From Accumulibacter sp. (GTDB lineage Bacteria; Pseudomonadota; Gammaproteobacteria; Burkholderiales; Rhodocyclaceae): 64,000 nucleotides of DNA. The translations under genes were made by a program, and so were the position numbers. The stretch lies in contig NZ_JAMTDQ010000023.1 of the NCBI RefSeq assembly GCF_023806635.1, forward strand, positions 62,001 through 126,000, written 5' to 3'. The notes below the pieces were generated by a model, which saw nothing but the letters and a program-made list of their open reading frames with translations, was not told the origin of the DNA and made no database searches. Numbering within the stretch: position 1 is the stretch's first letter; each line of letters starts with the position of its first letter. Shown here one piece after another: positions 46,378 to 54,585 of the stretch.

Positions 46378-47094
46378 TCACAGGCCGAGAGCAACCTTCT
46401 GGTGGGCAACAAGTTCGACGATTCCCTTTTCCGCGAGGTCGAGCAAGTGGTTCAGTTCGCTGCGCGAGAAGGGGTCACCCTCGGCCGTCCCCTGCACCTC
46501 GACCAGACCACGCTCGCCGGTCATCACGACGTTCATGTCGGTTTCGCAGTTGGCGTCCTCGGCGTAGTCGAGATCAAGTACCGGGACGCCGCGGTAGATT
46601 CCCACCGACACGGCTGCGACGTGATCACGCAGCGGATTGACGGCGATCCGGCCGCTGTCCAGCAAGTGCACGCAGGCATCGTTGAGCGCCAGCCAGGCGC
46701 CGGTGATGGCTGCGCAGCGGGTACCGCCGTCGGCCTGCAGGACGTCGCAATCGAGGGTGATCTGGCGCTCGCCGAGCGCTTGCAGATCAGTCACCGCGCG
46801 CAGCGCACGGCCCACCAGCCGCTGAATCTCCTGCGTGCGGCCACTCTGTTTGCCCTTCGCCGCCTCACGCCCGGTGCGGGTGTGGGTGGAACGGGGCAGC
46901 ATGCCGTATTCGGCCGTCACCCAGCCCTGTCCGCGGCCGCGCAGGAATGGTGGCACGCTGTCACCGACGCTTGCGGTGCACAGCACTCGCGTCGCGCCCA
47001 TCTCGATCAGTACAGACCCCTCGGCGTGGCAGGTGAAACTGCGGGCAATGCGCACCGGGCGGAGTTGCGACGGCTGACGTTGGCTGGGACGCAT
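46378..47094 (-). CDS. rph: Ribonuclease PH
   Basis: A 238-residue phosphorolytic 3'-5' exoribonuclease that trims tRNA 3' ends. The opening [17 protein letters not shown], the catalytic region [17 protein letters not shown] and [20 protein letters not shown] are standard, with the late [20 protein letters not shown]. The length is normal and not frameshifted, unlike E. coli K-12. The start follows 8 bp after the phosphatase gene stop; rdgB follows, the usual pairing. Confidence 0.97.
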   Translation of the reverse strand: MRPSQRQPSQLRPVRIARSFTCHAEGSVLIEMGATRVLCTASVGDSVPPFLRGRGQGWVTAEYGMLPRSTHTRTGREAAKGKQSGRTQEIQRLVGRALRAVTDLQALGERQITLDCDVLQADGGTRCAAITGAWLALNDACVHLLDSGRIAVNPLRDHVAAVSVGIYRGVPVLDLDYAEDANCETDMNVVMTGERGLVEVQGTAEGDPFSRSELNHLLDLAEKGIVELVAHQKVALGL

Positions 47095-47102
47095 GCAGAC
47101 TC

Positions 47103-48026
47103 CTATTTCGAGTACTTCTGGATGGTCGATCGGATCTCCTCGATGGCCCGTTCGATCTCGTCGTCGCTGAGGTCGGTCTTGCGGTTCGGGTGGCGCCCGA
47201 ATTCGTCCAGGCGGGTCGTCACCGTATCCCGCGGCATCGTCTTCGTCGAAACCAGTCCACTGCTGCCAAGACCGCTGTCGTCGTTGTAGGTGTCGCCCCA
47301 ACGCACGGCAATGATCGAGAGGTTGTCGGCAGTCGGGCCGCCACGGGTCTCGGCCTGGTTGAGCAGCGTCGGCACCGTCCGCATCAGGTCGGCCGACTTC
47401 AGAGCAACCGCCAGCATGTCACCCGGGAACGCGCTCCAGACCCCGTCCGTGCACAGGACCAGCAGGTCGCCAGCTTCGAGGGTGGCCTTGCGCGAGTACT
47501 CGATCTCTGGCGTCTGCTTGCCCCCCAGACAGCCGTAGATCTTGTTACGTTCCGGATGGGTGATCATCTCGGCCTCGCTGATCACTCCCTGGTCGACCAG
47601 CATGCGCACCCGCGAGTGGTCCTTGGTCTGTGCAAGAACCTTGCCGTTGCGGATCAGGTAGAGCCGCGAATCCCCCGAGTGTGCCCAGTAGGCGACGTTG
47701 TTCTGGATGATGCAGGCGACGCAGGTGGTGCGCGGCGAGTCGAGCAGGTGGTGCTTGCCGGCAAAGTCGAGAATCGCGTGATGGGCATTCTGCATTCCCT
47801 TCTGAAGAAACATGAATGGGTCTCGGGCGCGCGGCTTGAACTCGCTGGGGAACGCCTCGGTCATCGTCTGGACGGCGATCTGTGCAGCCACCTCGCCATA
47901 GTAGTGACCTCCCATGCCATCGGCGACGACCATCAGCAGGGCTTCGCGTGAATAGCAGTAGGCGAGGCGGTCCTCATTGTTGGCACGCTTGCCGGTCCGA
48001 GAATCCTGGTAGATGGTAAACTTCAT
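47103..48026 (-). CDS. PP2C-family protein serine/threonine phosphatase
   Basis: A 307-residue metal-dependent phosphatase. PP2C motifs are NNEDR (residues 17-20, metal Asp19), VADGMGG (34-40, metal Asp36), [13 protein letters not shown], and CTDGVW. A C-terminal tail of about 50 residues ([18 protein letters not shown]) is Thr/Asp-rich and could itself be a phosphorylation substrate. Its ATG overlaps the kinase stop by 4 bp, so kinase and phosphatase are translationally coupled and presumably act on the same targets. Similar kinase-PP2C pairs upstream of rph-rdgB occur in betaproteobacteria. Confidence 0.93.
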   Translation of the reverse strand: MKFTIYQDSRTGKRANNEDRLAYCYSREALLMVVADGMGGHYYGEVAAQIAVQTMTEAFPSEFKPRARDPFMFLQKGMQNAHHAILDFAGKHHLLDSPRTTCVACIIQNNVAYWAHSGDSRLYLIRNGKVLAQTKDHSRVRMLVDQGVISEAEMITHPERNKIYGCLGGKQTPEIEYSRKATLEAGDLLVLCTDGVWSAFPGDMLAVALKSADLMRTVPTLLNQAETRGGPTADNLSIIAVRWGDTYNDDSGLGSSGLVSTKTMPRDTVTTRLDEFGRHPNRKTDLSDDEIERAIEEIRSTIQKYSK

Positions 48027-49000
48027 TGGTCCCTTGTCTTCTTCAGCTTGCCCACGACCTGCCGCAGGAGGCTGTCCTTCTGCCCGACCGAGGTCGACGC
48101 GGGCGCGATGACGGGCTCGGTGAGCGCTTTCTGCAGCGCGAAGACGCTTTGCGGGCGGTAGCCGTGGTTCAGGCTCAGGCACCAGTCGATCGTCTCGAGC
48201 AGCTGATCCGAATAGAGGCCCTGCCAGCGCACCATGGCCGGGACCAGACGGTCCTTCTCCAGGCGTTCGTCGGCCGGCTGCGGCGTGCTGCCCGAGATGC
48301 TGGCGTACATCGATGCGCCGACGCTGTAGATGTCACTCCACGGGCCGAGCAAGTCGCGCCGGTTGTAGTGCTCGGGCGAGGCGAATCCGGGCGTGTACAT
48401 GGGCTTCAGCATCGGCGTGTCACAGGCAAGGGTCTGCCTGGCGGCACCAAAGTCGATCAGCACCGGCGTGTGGCTGTTGCGCATGTAGATGTTCGACGGC
48501 TTCAGGTCGAGGTGCAGCAGGCGGTGCGCGTGCACCTCGCGCAGCCCGTTGAGCATCTTGGTGAACACGTTGCGTATGAAGTTTTCCGTCACCACCGCCG
48601 GACTCTTCTGGATCAGATCCTGCAGCGTCCGCCCGTGCTCGTACTCCATGACCATGTAGACGGTATCGTTGGCGCGGAAGAAATTGAGCACCCTGATGAC
48701 ATTCGGGTGAGAAAGTGCGGCCAGCGTCCTTCCCTCCTCGAAGAAGCACTTCATGCCGTAGCGGAAGGCTGGCAGATGCTCCTCGGAAATGATCGGTGCC
48801 GTTCGTCCCTCGCTGCGCAGGGCGAGGGTGTTTGGCAGGTACTCCTTGATCGCGACACGCTTCTGGTCGCGGTCGGCAGCGACGTACACGATCGAAAAAC
48901 CGCCCATCGAGAGCTGACGCTCGATGCAGTACTCGTCGATCTTGAAACCGGCGGGAAGAGGTTGGTTCGCTTGTTGCGCCATCCTTGTCGGGGCTATCAT
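48023..49000 (-). CDS. Eukaryotic-like serine/threonine protein kinase
   Basis: A 325-residue soluble kinase. The glycine loop is LSMGGFSIVY, the ATP lysine Lys52 (VAIKEYLP), and the paired glutamate likely Glu89. The catalytic loop is HLDLKPSN (163-170), and the DFG motif is at 183-185. The usual HRD arginine is replaced by Leu, which makes it a non-RD kinase that may not need activation-loop phosphorylation. There is no membrane segment or PASTA domain. The ATG at 49000 has GGAAG upstream at good spacing; a second ATG at 48982 lacks spacing. First gene of the five-gene run, divergent from yicC. Confidence 0.94.
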   Translation of the reverse strand: MIAPTRMAQQANQPLPAGFKIDEYCIERQLSMGGFSIVYVAADRDQKRVAIKEYLPNTLALRSEGRTAPIISEEHLPAFRYGMKCFFEEGRTLAALSHPNVIRVLNFFRANDTVYMVMEYEHGRTLQDLIQKSPAVVTENFIRNVFTKMLNGLREVHAHRLLHLDLKPSNIYMRNSHTPVLIDFGAARQTLACDTPMLKPMYTPGFASPEHYNRRDLLGPWSDIYSVGASMYASISGSTPQPADERLEKDRLVPAMVRWQGLYSDQLLETIDWCLSLNHGYRPQSVFALQKALTEPVIAPASTSVGQKDSLLRQVVGKLKKTRDQ

Positions 49001-49085
49001 TGAATCTTCCGGCCATTTTCCGGGTTTTGGGGGTGTGCTGTAAAGCTGCCCACCGATCGATCACTGTCTGCTCCCCAGGATTCGC

Positions 49086-49952
49086 ATGATCTACAGCATG
49101 ACCGGCTACGCCGCCAGGACCCGATCCGTCAGGGGCGGCACTCTGTACTTCGAGCTGAAAAGCGTCAATTCGCGCTACCTTGACGTCATCTTTCGTGTCA
49201 GCGACGAGTTGCGTGCCGCCGAGGCCGCATTGCGCGAGTTGTTTGCCAGCCGCATCAGCCGCGGCAAGCTCGAGTGCCGTGTCAGTTTCGTCTCGGCCGC
49301 TGGTGGTGGTCCGCAGGTCGGGCTCAACGACGAGGTGCTCGAACGTCTCCGCCACCTTGACCAAGAGGTGCGCCGCATCCTGCCATCGGCAGCACCACTG
49401 AGCGTGAACGACATCCTGCGCTGGCCAGGCATATTCGGTGAGGACATGGTCGACGTGGCGACTCTGGTACCGGCGTGCCTGGCACTGGCTGCCGACGCGC
49501 TTGACGATTTCGCCGCCAGTCGGGCACGTGAGGGAGAGAAGCTGGCCGCGGTGATCCGCGAGCGGCTGGCCCGCATGCGTCTGCTGGTGCGTGAGGTGGC
49601 GCCGCGCATCCCGGCTGCGCAGGCTGCGTTCAACGACAAGCTGCGGCAGCGCCTGCTCGACGCGGTGCAGGTGGTCGACGACGAGCGCATCCGGCAGGAA
49701 GTCGCCGTCTTTGCAGCCCGCATCGACGTTGCCGAGGAACTCGCGCGACTGGCGACCCACCTCGACGAAGTCGAACGGGTCCTCGCGACCGGCGGAGCGA
49801 CCGGCAAGCGTCTCGACTTCCTGATGCAGGAACTCAATCGCGAAGCCAATACGCTCGGCTCGAAGTCGCTGGTGGCGGAGGTGTCGCAGACGGCCATCGA
49901 GTTCAAGCTGCTGATCGAGCAGATGCGGGAGCAGGTACAGAATCTCGAGTAG
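49086..49952 (+). CDS. yicC: YicC family endoribonuclease
   Basis: A 288-residue YicC protein. The family is a bacterial stress-associated RNase. The start IYSMTGYAARTRSVRGG, the block VNSRYLDVIFRVSDELR and the C-terminal end (GKRLDFLMQELNREANTLGSKS region, then VSQTAIEFKLLIEQMREQVQNLE) are fully conserved. AGGA precedes the ATG. In most proteobacteria yicC is followed by gmk; here the next 1.3 kb contain no gene except a transposase remnant. Confidence 0.95.
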   Translation: MIYSMTGYAARTRSVRGGTLYFELKSVNSRYLDVIFRVSDELRAAEAALRELFASRISRGKLECRVSFVSAAGGGPQVGLNDEVLERLRHLDQEVRRILPSAAPLSVNDILRWPGIFGEDMVDVATLVPACLALAADALDDFAASRAREGEKLAAVIRERLARMRLLVREVAPRIPAAQAAFNDKLRQRLLDAVQVVDDERIRQEVAVFAARIDVAEELARLATHLDEVERVLATGGATGKRLDFLMQELNREANTLGSKSLVAEVSQTAIEFKLLIEQMREQVQNLE

Positions 49953-50285
49953 GTTTCGATGGGGTTGCCTCACACCCCCGTGCGGCGGGAGGGACTTGCG
50001 GTCAAGCTGATGGACCAGATTGCAGGCGTCATTGGCGGACTCGCTGTATGCCTCGCCGTGCCGGACGCAGCGATTCTCTTCCTTGCCCGGAGGAAGCGGA
50101 AGGCCAGGCAAAGCCGCGGTTTTCCGGGTGGCATCTCGCTCTTGCGTGGGCCCGATCGAACAGTGACGCCATACCGTGGCACCGCGCTCCACGCGGCGGT
50201 GGACAAGGCCTGCTGACAGTCCGCCACATGCGGCCGGAGATGCGCCGGCCACTCAACTGCATCGGGTGTCGCTGACACCAGCAGC
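49953..50285 (+). other. Non-coding or degraded stretch after yicC
   Basis: 333 bp between the yicC stop and the recognisable transposase remnant. Short open frames exist on both strands but none has a credible ribosome-binding site or a recognisable product. gmk, expected here, is absent. Confidence 0.5.
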
Positions 50286-50519
50286 GGCCACGTCCCCCTG
50301 ATCGATCACAATCCGCGCCGCGGTGAGAAGATCGAATTCTCCCCTGCCGACGCGATCCGCTACAACGAGCGGTCCGCCGCCGAGCGGAGCAACGCCGGGC
50401 TGAAGGATGAATTCGGCGGTCAGACCATCCGGGTCAAAGGCGACACCAAAGTGATGGCCCACCTGATGTTCGGCATCCTGGCGCTGTCCGCTGACCAATT
50501 GATGCGACTACGACGATGA
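50286..50519 (+). pseudogene. Transposase remnant (C-terminal 77 codons of a DDE transposase)
   Basis: In one forward frame the sequence reads GHVPLIDHNPRRGEKIEF, SPADAIRYNERSAAERSNAG, then LKDEFGGQTIRVKGDTKVMA and HLMFGILALSADQLMRLRR, ending at a stop at 50517-50519. This is the C-terminal catalytic end of IS4/IS5-like DDE transposases, with the YNERSAAER motif holding the last acidic residue. No start codon and no N-terminal two thirds are present; the frame upstream degenerates near 50270. No clear terminal inverted repeats were seen. It marks an old insertion followed by deletion. Confidence 0.82.
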
Positions 50520-50710
50520 CCATCCGCGCTCCCTCTCCGGCCGCGGTGCATTCGAGGAATGCAGGAGGGGGCTCGCCGCGAATGAAGCCAACCATGCCAT
50601 ACGGTTAGCCGATCCGCCAAGCAAACCTCCCTCGCGACCAAAGATCGCTCCCTGAGAGCGAATGGTGCCGCGCAGCGATTCTCGCCGGGGAGTCTTGCAA
50701 GAGGCTCTAA

Positions 50711-50727
50711 TGTCGAAGAATTTTACA
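50711..50727 (+). promoter_or_regulatory. Possible enhancer/activator site upstream of sigma-54 promoter
   Basis: TGTCGAAGAATTTTACA is an imperfect TGT...ACA inverted repeat in a locally AT-rich stretch. It lies about 90 bp upstream of the -24/-12 promoter, a normal distance for a bacterial enhancer-binding protein. PEP-CTERM genes in EpsH-type systems are often under RpoN with the PrsK/PrsR two-component system; assigning this site to PrsR is inference. Confidence 0.4.
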
Positions 50728-50814
50728 GTTGGTTCTCTGGTAGCCCGTGATGACAACCGATCGAACAGGAAAAAGACCATTGTATCAATGCCAGGTGCGG
50801 TCACCTGTGACATA

Positions 50815-50830
50815 TGGCACACATCGTGCT
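50815..50830 (+). promoter_or_regulatory. Sigma-54 (RpoN) -24/-12 promoter
   Basis: TGGCAC at 50815-50820, five bases, then GTGCT at 50826-50830 matches the RpoN consensus TGGCAC-N5-TTGCT with a single change. The invariant GG and GC dinucleotides are at the correct spacing. The predicted start is near 50841, leaving a leader of about 450 nt before the PEP-CTERM gene at 51292. Confidence 0.6.
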
Positions 50831-51291
50831 TGAAGAGAATGCGAAGCACTACATGCACCCAGCCGTATCGCCTCTTCTTTGTTCCCCGCTTGCCTGAGCG
50901 GCAAGCCGTTTTTCGAGGAAAGCAACGATGCGTGGATCGCCGAGGGTACACCGGGGCAGTCCCTGGCCGGGTGCCTCCGCTGCTGCTGCCAGCGTCAGCT
51001 GCCGCCCACGGGCGTCGACCGTGGAACGGGGGCGGCAGGCGGCGGCGTGCGCCGCGCTGGCCCTGGAGCGCTCGGCGCCCTGCGATTGACGACGGCCCCA
51101 TCCACGATGCCGAGGCGCTCGGTCACGTGTCCGTCACACGCCAGCCCCAGCATCACCCCTGCGGTCGCGCGGTCGACCGAAACCCATGAAGCACTGGTCT
51201 GCCCCAGGCCCTACCCCGCCACGCATGCCACTCGTCCCGTCGCTTCACGCCGGGCGCGCGGCATCACTGCAATCACCACTGGAGTCCCGAT

Positions 51292-52821
51292 ATGCCCCGA
51301 CCCTTCCGCCTGACGACACCCGCCCTGGCTTGCGCCATCCTGCTGCCCGTGGTCAGCGTTCCTGCGCTGGCCGCACCGACGCTGAACAGCAGGGCCTGGA
51401 CCTATGCACACGACCCCGCCAATGGCTACCTGTCCGAGATCGTCTCTTTCGATAGCGCCAGCCAGACCCTGTGGGTGGCCGGCGTCAGTGGTGTGGACGT
51501 GCTGAACGCCCGCACCGGTTCGCTGGTGCAGCGCATCGACACCCGCGCCTACGGCAGCATCAACAGCGTGGCGATACACGGAGGCATTGCGGCCATGGCT
51601 TTTGAGGCATCGGTGCGCACCGATCCGGGCAATGTCCGCCTGTTCGACACCGCCACGCGCAGCCTTCTGGCCGGCACGAATACCTTTGCCGTCGGCGCTT
51701 TGCCCGACATGCTGACCTTCACGCCCGATGGCAGCAGGCTCCTGGTCGCCAACGAGGGGACGCCCAGTACCTACGGTGCCCTTGCTTCGGTGCCGGGTGT
51801 CTTCCCACGCACGTATGGACCAGCCGCGCTGGACCCGGCGGGCAGCGTCAGCATCATCGACATGGCCAGCCGCAGCGTCAGCGCAACGGCCACGCTGACC
51901 GGCGTGGCGACCGCAGGTACGCACATTCGCTCGAACACGGGCATGGACTTCGAGCCGGAGTACATCGCCATCAATGCCGCCGGGACGAAGGCCTACGTCT
52001 CGCTGCAGGAGGCCAACGCCATGGGCGTGCTGGACATCCAGAGCGGGTCCTTCGCACGGATCGTCGGCCTCGGCGTGAAGGACTTCAGCCTGCCGGGAAA
52101 CCGCATCGATCCCCTGAACGACGGCACACCGAGCCTGATCAACGTCAACGTCAAGGGTCTCTACCAACCCGATGCCATGGCCACCTTCGAACGCGGTGGC
52201 CAGACATTCGTGGTGATGGCCAACGAAGGCGATTACCGCGAAGACGATGGCGATCGCTCGAACGCCAGCTCGGCAGGCCTGAATGCCGCGCCACCACTGA
52301 ACGCACTGCGCGTGTCGAACACCGACTCGTCAGCTGGGAACCTGTTCACTGCCGGCGCGCGTTCGTTCTCGATTCGCGACGTCAACGGCACGCTGGTCTA
52401 CGACAGTGGCGAGATCCTCGACCGGGAAGCCATCGCCGCCGGCATCTATGACGACGGTCGCAGTCGTGACAAGGGCGTCGAGCCCGAAGGCGTGGAGTTG
52501 ATGGAGATCAACGGCCGCATCTTCGCCTTCATCGGTCTGGAACGTACGCTGCAGGCGGCGATTGCTGCGTTCGACATCACCGACCCGGCGAACACGAGCT
52601 TCGTCGGGCTGCTGGTCTCCAATGGCGACCGCGCGCCCGAAGGTCTCAAGGGATATGCTCTGGACGGGCAGTATTACCTGGCCTTTTCGAATGAAGCCTC
52701 GAGCACGACTTCGGTCTTCTGGCTGGCGTCGGTGCCGGAGCCCGGCAGCCTCGCACTGGCTGGCCTGGCGCTGGTGGCGGTGGTGGGGACGCAGGTGCGG
52801 CGGGCGCGCCGGGCGGCGTGA
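51292..52821 (+). CDS. PEP-CTERM-sorted choice-of-anchor I protein
   Basis: A 509-residue secreted protein. A cleavable signal (ALACAILLPVVSVPALA) is followed by a beta-propeller-like choice-of-anchor I domain: TLWVAGVSGVDVLNARTG, LTFTPDGSRLLVANEGTPS, AYVSLQEANAMGVLDI and VVMANEGDYRED. The tail at 481-509 is a canonical PEP-CTERM sorting signal: VPEPGS, a hydrophobic helix, then RRARRAA. Exosortase (EpsH/XrtA) would cleave it for export to the exopolysaccharide matrix; no exosortase gene is in the window. GGAG precedes the ATG. Control probably runs through the sigma-54-type promoter at 50815. Confidence 0.9.
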   Translation: MPRPFRLTTPALACAILLPVVSVPALAAPTLNSRAWTYAHDPANGYLSEIVSFDSASQTLWVAGVSGVDVLNARTGSLVQRIDTRAYGSINSVAIHGGIAAMAFEASVRTDPGNVRLFDTATRSLLAGTNTFAVGALPDMLTFTPDGSRLLVANEGTPSTYGALASVPGVFPRTYGPAALDPAGSVSIIDMASRSVSATATLTGVATAGTHIRSNTGMDFEPEYIAINAAGTKAYVSLQEANAMGVLDIQSGSFARIVGLGVKDFSLPGNRIDPLNDGTPSLINVNVKGLYQPDAMATFERGGQTFVVMANEGDYREDDGDRSNASSAGLNAAPPLNALRVSNTDSSAGNLFTAGARSFSIRDVNGTLVYDSGEILDREAIAAGIYDDGRSRDKGVEPEGVELMEINGRIFAFIGLERTLQAAIAAFDITDPANTSFVGLLVSNGDRAPEGLKGYALDGQYYLAFSNEASSTTSVFWLASVPEPGSLALAGLALVAVVGTQVRRARRAA

Positions 52822-52938
52822 GCTGAAGGCAGGCCAGGGGTGGGTGCCTGCCAAACTTGATGAGCGCGCGCCGCATCCCGGGATGTGCCCGACGAGGAGG
52901 CACCGCCCGTCGCACCTCGGGACCCTGACGCCGCCACC

Positions 52939-54465
52939 TCAACCCTGGCGGCGGCCGTAGAGCCTCACCAGTTCGGCAAGCCGCCGGGCGTGTCCGTCGG
53001 CGACCTGGTGCCAGTCGAAGCGCCATTCCCAGGATCCTTCGCTCCGGCTCGGTTCGTTCATCCGGTGTGGCGAGTCGAGGCCGAGGACGTCCTGCATCGG
53101 GATGACGCAGAGCGTCGCCACCGAAGCGCAGGCGAGGCGGATCAGTTGCCAGTGCATCTCGCTGTCGGCGTCCTCATCTACCCCCAGATAGGAGCGCACG
53201 TAGGCCTGCTCGGGATGGCCGAGCGACTCCCACCAGCCGCGCGTCGTGTCGTTGTCGTGCGTGCCGGTGTAGACGACCGTATCGGCTTCGTAGTTGTGCG
53301 GCAGATAGGGGTTGCGGGGATCGCCGTCGAAGGCGAACTGCAGGATGCGCATTCCCGGCAGGCCGATCGCCTGTCGCAGGGCATTCACCTCCGGCGTGAT
53401 GATCCCGAGGTCTTCGGCGATGATCGGCAGGCGGCCTTGGCTGTCGCCCAGTTCGCGGCGCATCGCGGCGAAGACCGCTTCGCCCGGGCCCGGCCGCCAC
53501 TGGCCGTCGATCGCCGTCTCGGCAGCGGCGGGGATCTCCCAGAACGATTCGAAGCCGCGGAAATGATCGATGCGAACGACGTCGCACAGGGTCATCGTCT
53601 GGCGCATGCGGGCGACCCACCAGTGGTAGCCCTCGGCGGCATGCGCCGACCAGCGGTAGAGCGGATTGCCCCAGCGCTGGCCGGTGGCGCTGAAGTAGTC
53701 CGGTGGTACGCCGGCGACGACGCGCGGACGACCCTGCAGGTCGAGGTCGAAGAGGCCCGGATTCGCCCACACATCGGCGCTGTGCGCGGCGACGAAGATC
53801 GGCAGGTCGCCGACGATCGCGATGCGATGCTCGTTGGCGTAGCGCTTGATCGCCGCCCATTGCTCGGCGAAACGCCATTGGCAGAACTTCCAGAAGGCGA
53901 TCTCGTCGGCATGTTCGGCACGTGCTGCGCGCAGTGCGTCGGGGTGCCGGGCAGCGAGCGTCGCTGGCCAGTCCTGCCACATCCTGCCGTCGCCGCCGTG
54001 CGCGCGGTCGAGCGCCATGAACAGCGCGTAATCGTCGAGCCAGGGGTCGGCTGCGCTGCAGAAACGGCCAAAAGCCTTGTCCTGGGCCGCGTCGCGCCGC
54101 TCGCGGAAACGCTTCGCCGCCTTTCGCAACCGCGGCAGCCGATAGCGTCGGCAGGCGTCGTAATCGACCCGCCCGGCGGGGAAGGCCGGCAACGGCAGGA
54201 GATCGGCCTCGCTCAGCCAGCCGAGGTCGCGCAGCTGGCCGAGGTCGATCAGCAGTTCGCTGCCGGCGAAGGCCGATGGGCTGATGTAGGGCGAGTTGCC
54301 GGGTCCCACGCTGCCGAGTGGCAGTACCTGCCAGAGCGTCTGGCCGGCGCTGCGCAGCCAGTCGACGAAATGGTAGGCTGGCGGGCCGAGATCGCCGCAG
54401 CCGTGGGCGCCAGGGAGTGAGGTCGGGTGCAGGAGGATGCCGTTGCGGCGGGGAAGGGATGTCAT
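52939..54465 (-). CDS. malQ: 4-alpha-glucanotransferase (amylomaltase)
   Basis: A 508-residue GH77 enzyme that disproportionates maltooligosaccharides. Diagnostic motifs are NGILLHPTSLPG, QTLWQVLPLGSVGPGNSPY, the nucleophile Asp in VVRIDHFRGF, the acid/base Glu in IIAEDLGIITPEV, and GTHDNDTTRGWW. The length equals that of the short bacterial form. The ATG at 54465 begins at the conserved domain. It would recycle glycogen breakdown products; no other glycogen genes are adjacent. Divergent from the helicase fusion, 120 bp apart. Confidence 0.96.
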   Translation of the reverse strand: MTSLPRRNGILLHPTSLPGAHGCGDLGPPAYHFVDWLRSAGQTLWQVLPLGSVGPGNSPYISPSAFAGSELLIDLGQLRDLGWLSEADLLPLPAFPAGRVDYDACRRYRLPRLRKAAKRFRERRDAAQDKAFGRFCSAADPWLDDYALFMALDRAHGGDGRMWQDWPATLAARHPDALRAARAEHADEIAFWKFCQWRFAEQWAAIKRYANEHRIAIVGDLPIFVAAHSADVWANPGLFDLDLQGRPRVVAGVPPDYFSATGQRWGNPLYRWSAHAAEGYHWWVARMRQTMTLCDVVRIDHFRGFESFWEIPAAAETAIDGQWRPGPGEAVFAAMRRELGDSQGRLPIIAEDLGIITPEVNALRQAIGLPGMRILQFAFDGDPRNPYLPHNYEADTVVYTGTHDNDTTRGWWESLGHPEQAYVRSYLGVDEDADSEMHWQLIRLACASVATLCVIPMQDVLGLDSPHRMNEPSRSEGSWEWRFDWHQVADGHARRLAELVRLYGRRQG

Positions 54466-54585
54466 GCCGGTCCTTGTCGGTGTCGTCGGTCGGTGCCCGC
54501 GGTCGGGGCGTTGAGGTGCCGTAATGCTAACCTGCAACGGCCTGCGCGGTCACCGTCGGCGTTGCCGGCGGTTATCATCGCGTCC

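Larger units (their letters stand above)
50520..51291 (+). other. Gene-free region upstream of PEP-CTERM gene holding regulatory elements
   Basis: 772 bp without a credible gene. Composition falls to near-even AT/GC between about 50700 and 50870, unlike the flanks. That part holds the imperfect inverted repeat at 50711-50727 and the sigma-54-type promoter at 50815-50830. The GC-rich remainder (50880-51291) would form an unusually long leader of about 450 nt or is the site of a deletion. Confidence 0.55.

Noticed and set aside
48420-50252. Minus-strand frame of 610 codons across yicC and the kinase start
   Set aside because: Antisense of yicC and out of frame with the kinase; the real kinase starts at 49000 with a ribosome-binding site.
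50662-51189. Plus-strand frame of 175 codons overlapping the sigma-54 promoter
   Set aside because: Its translation turns into Arg/Pro-rich shadow sequence and it would run through the -24/-12 element; no homology recognised.
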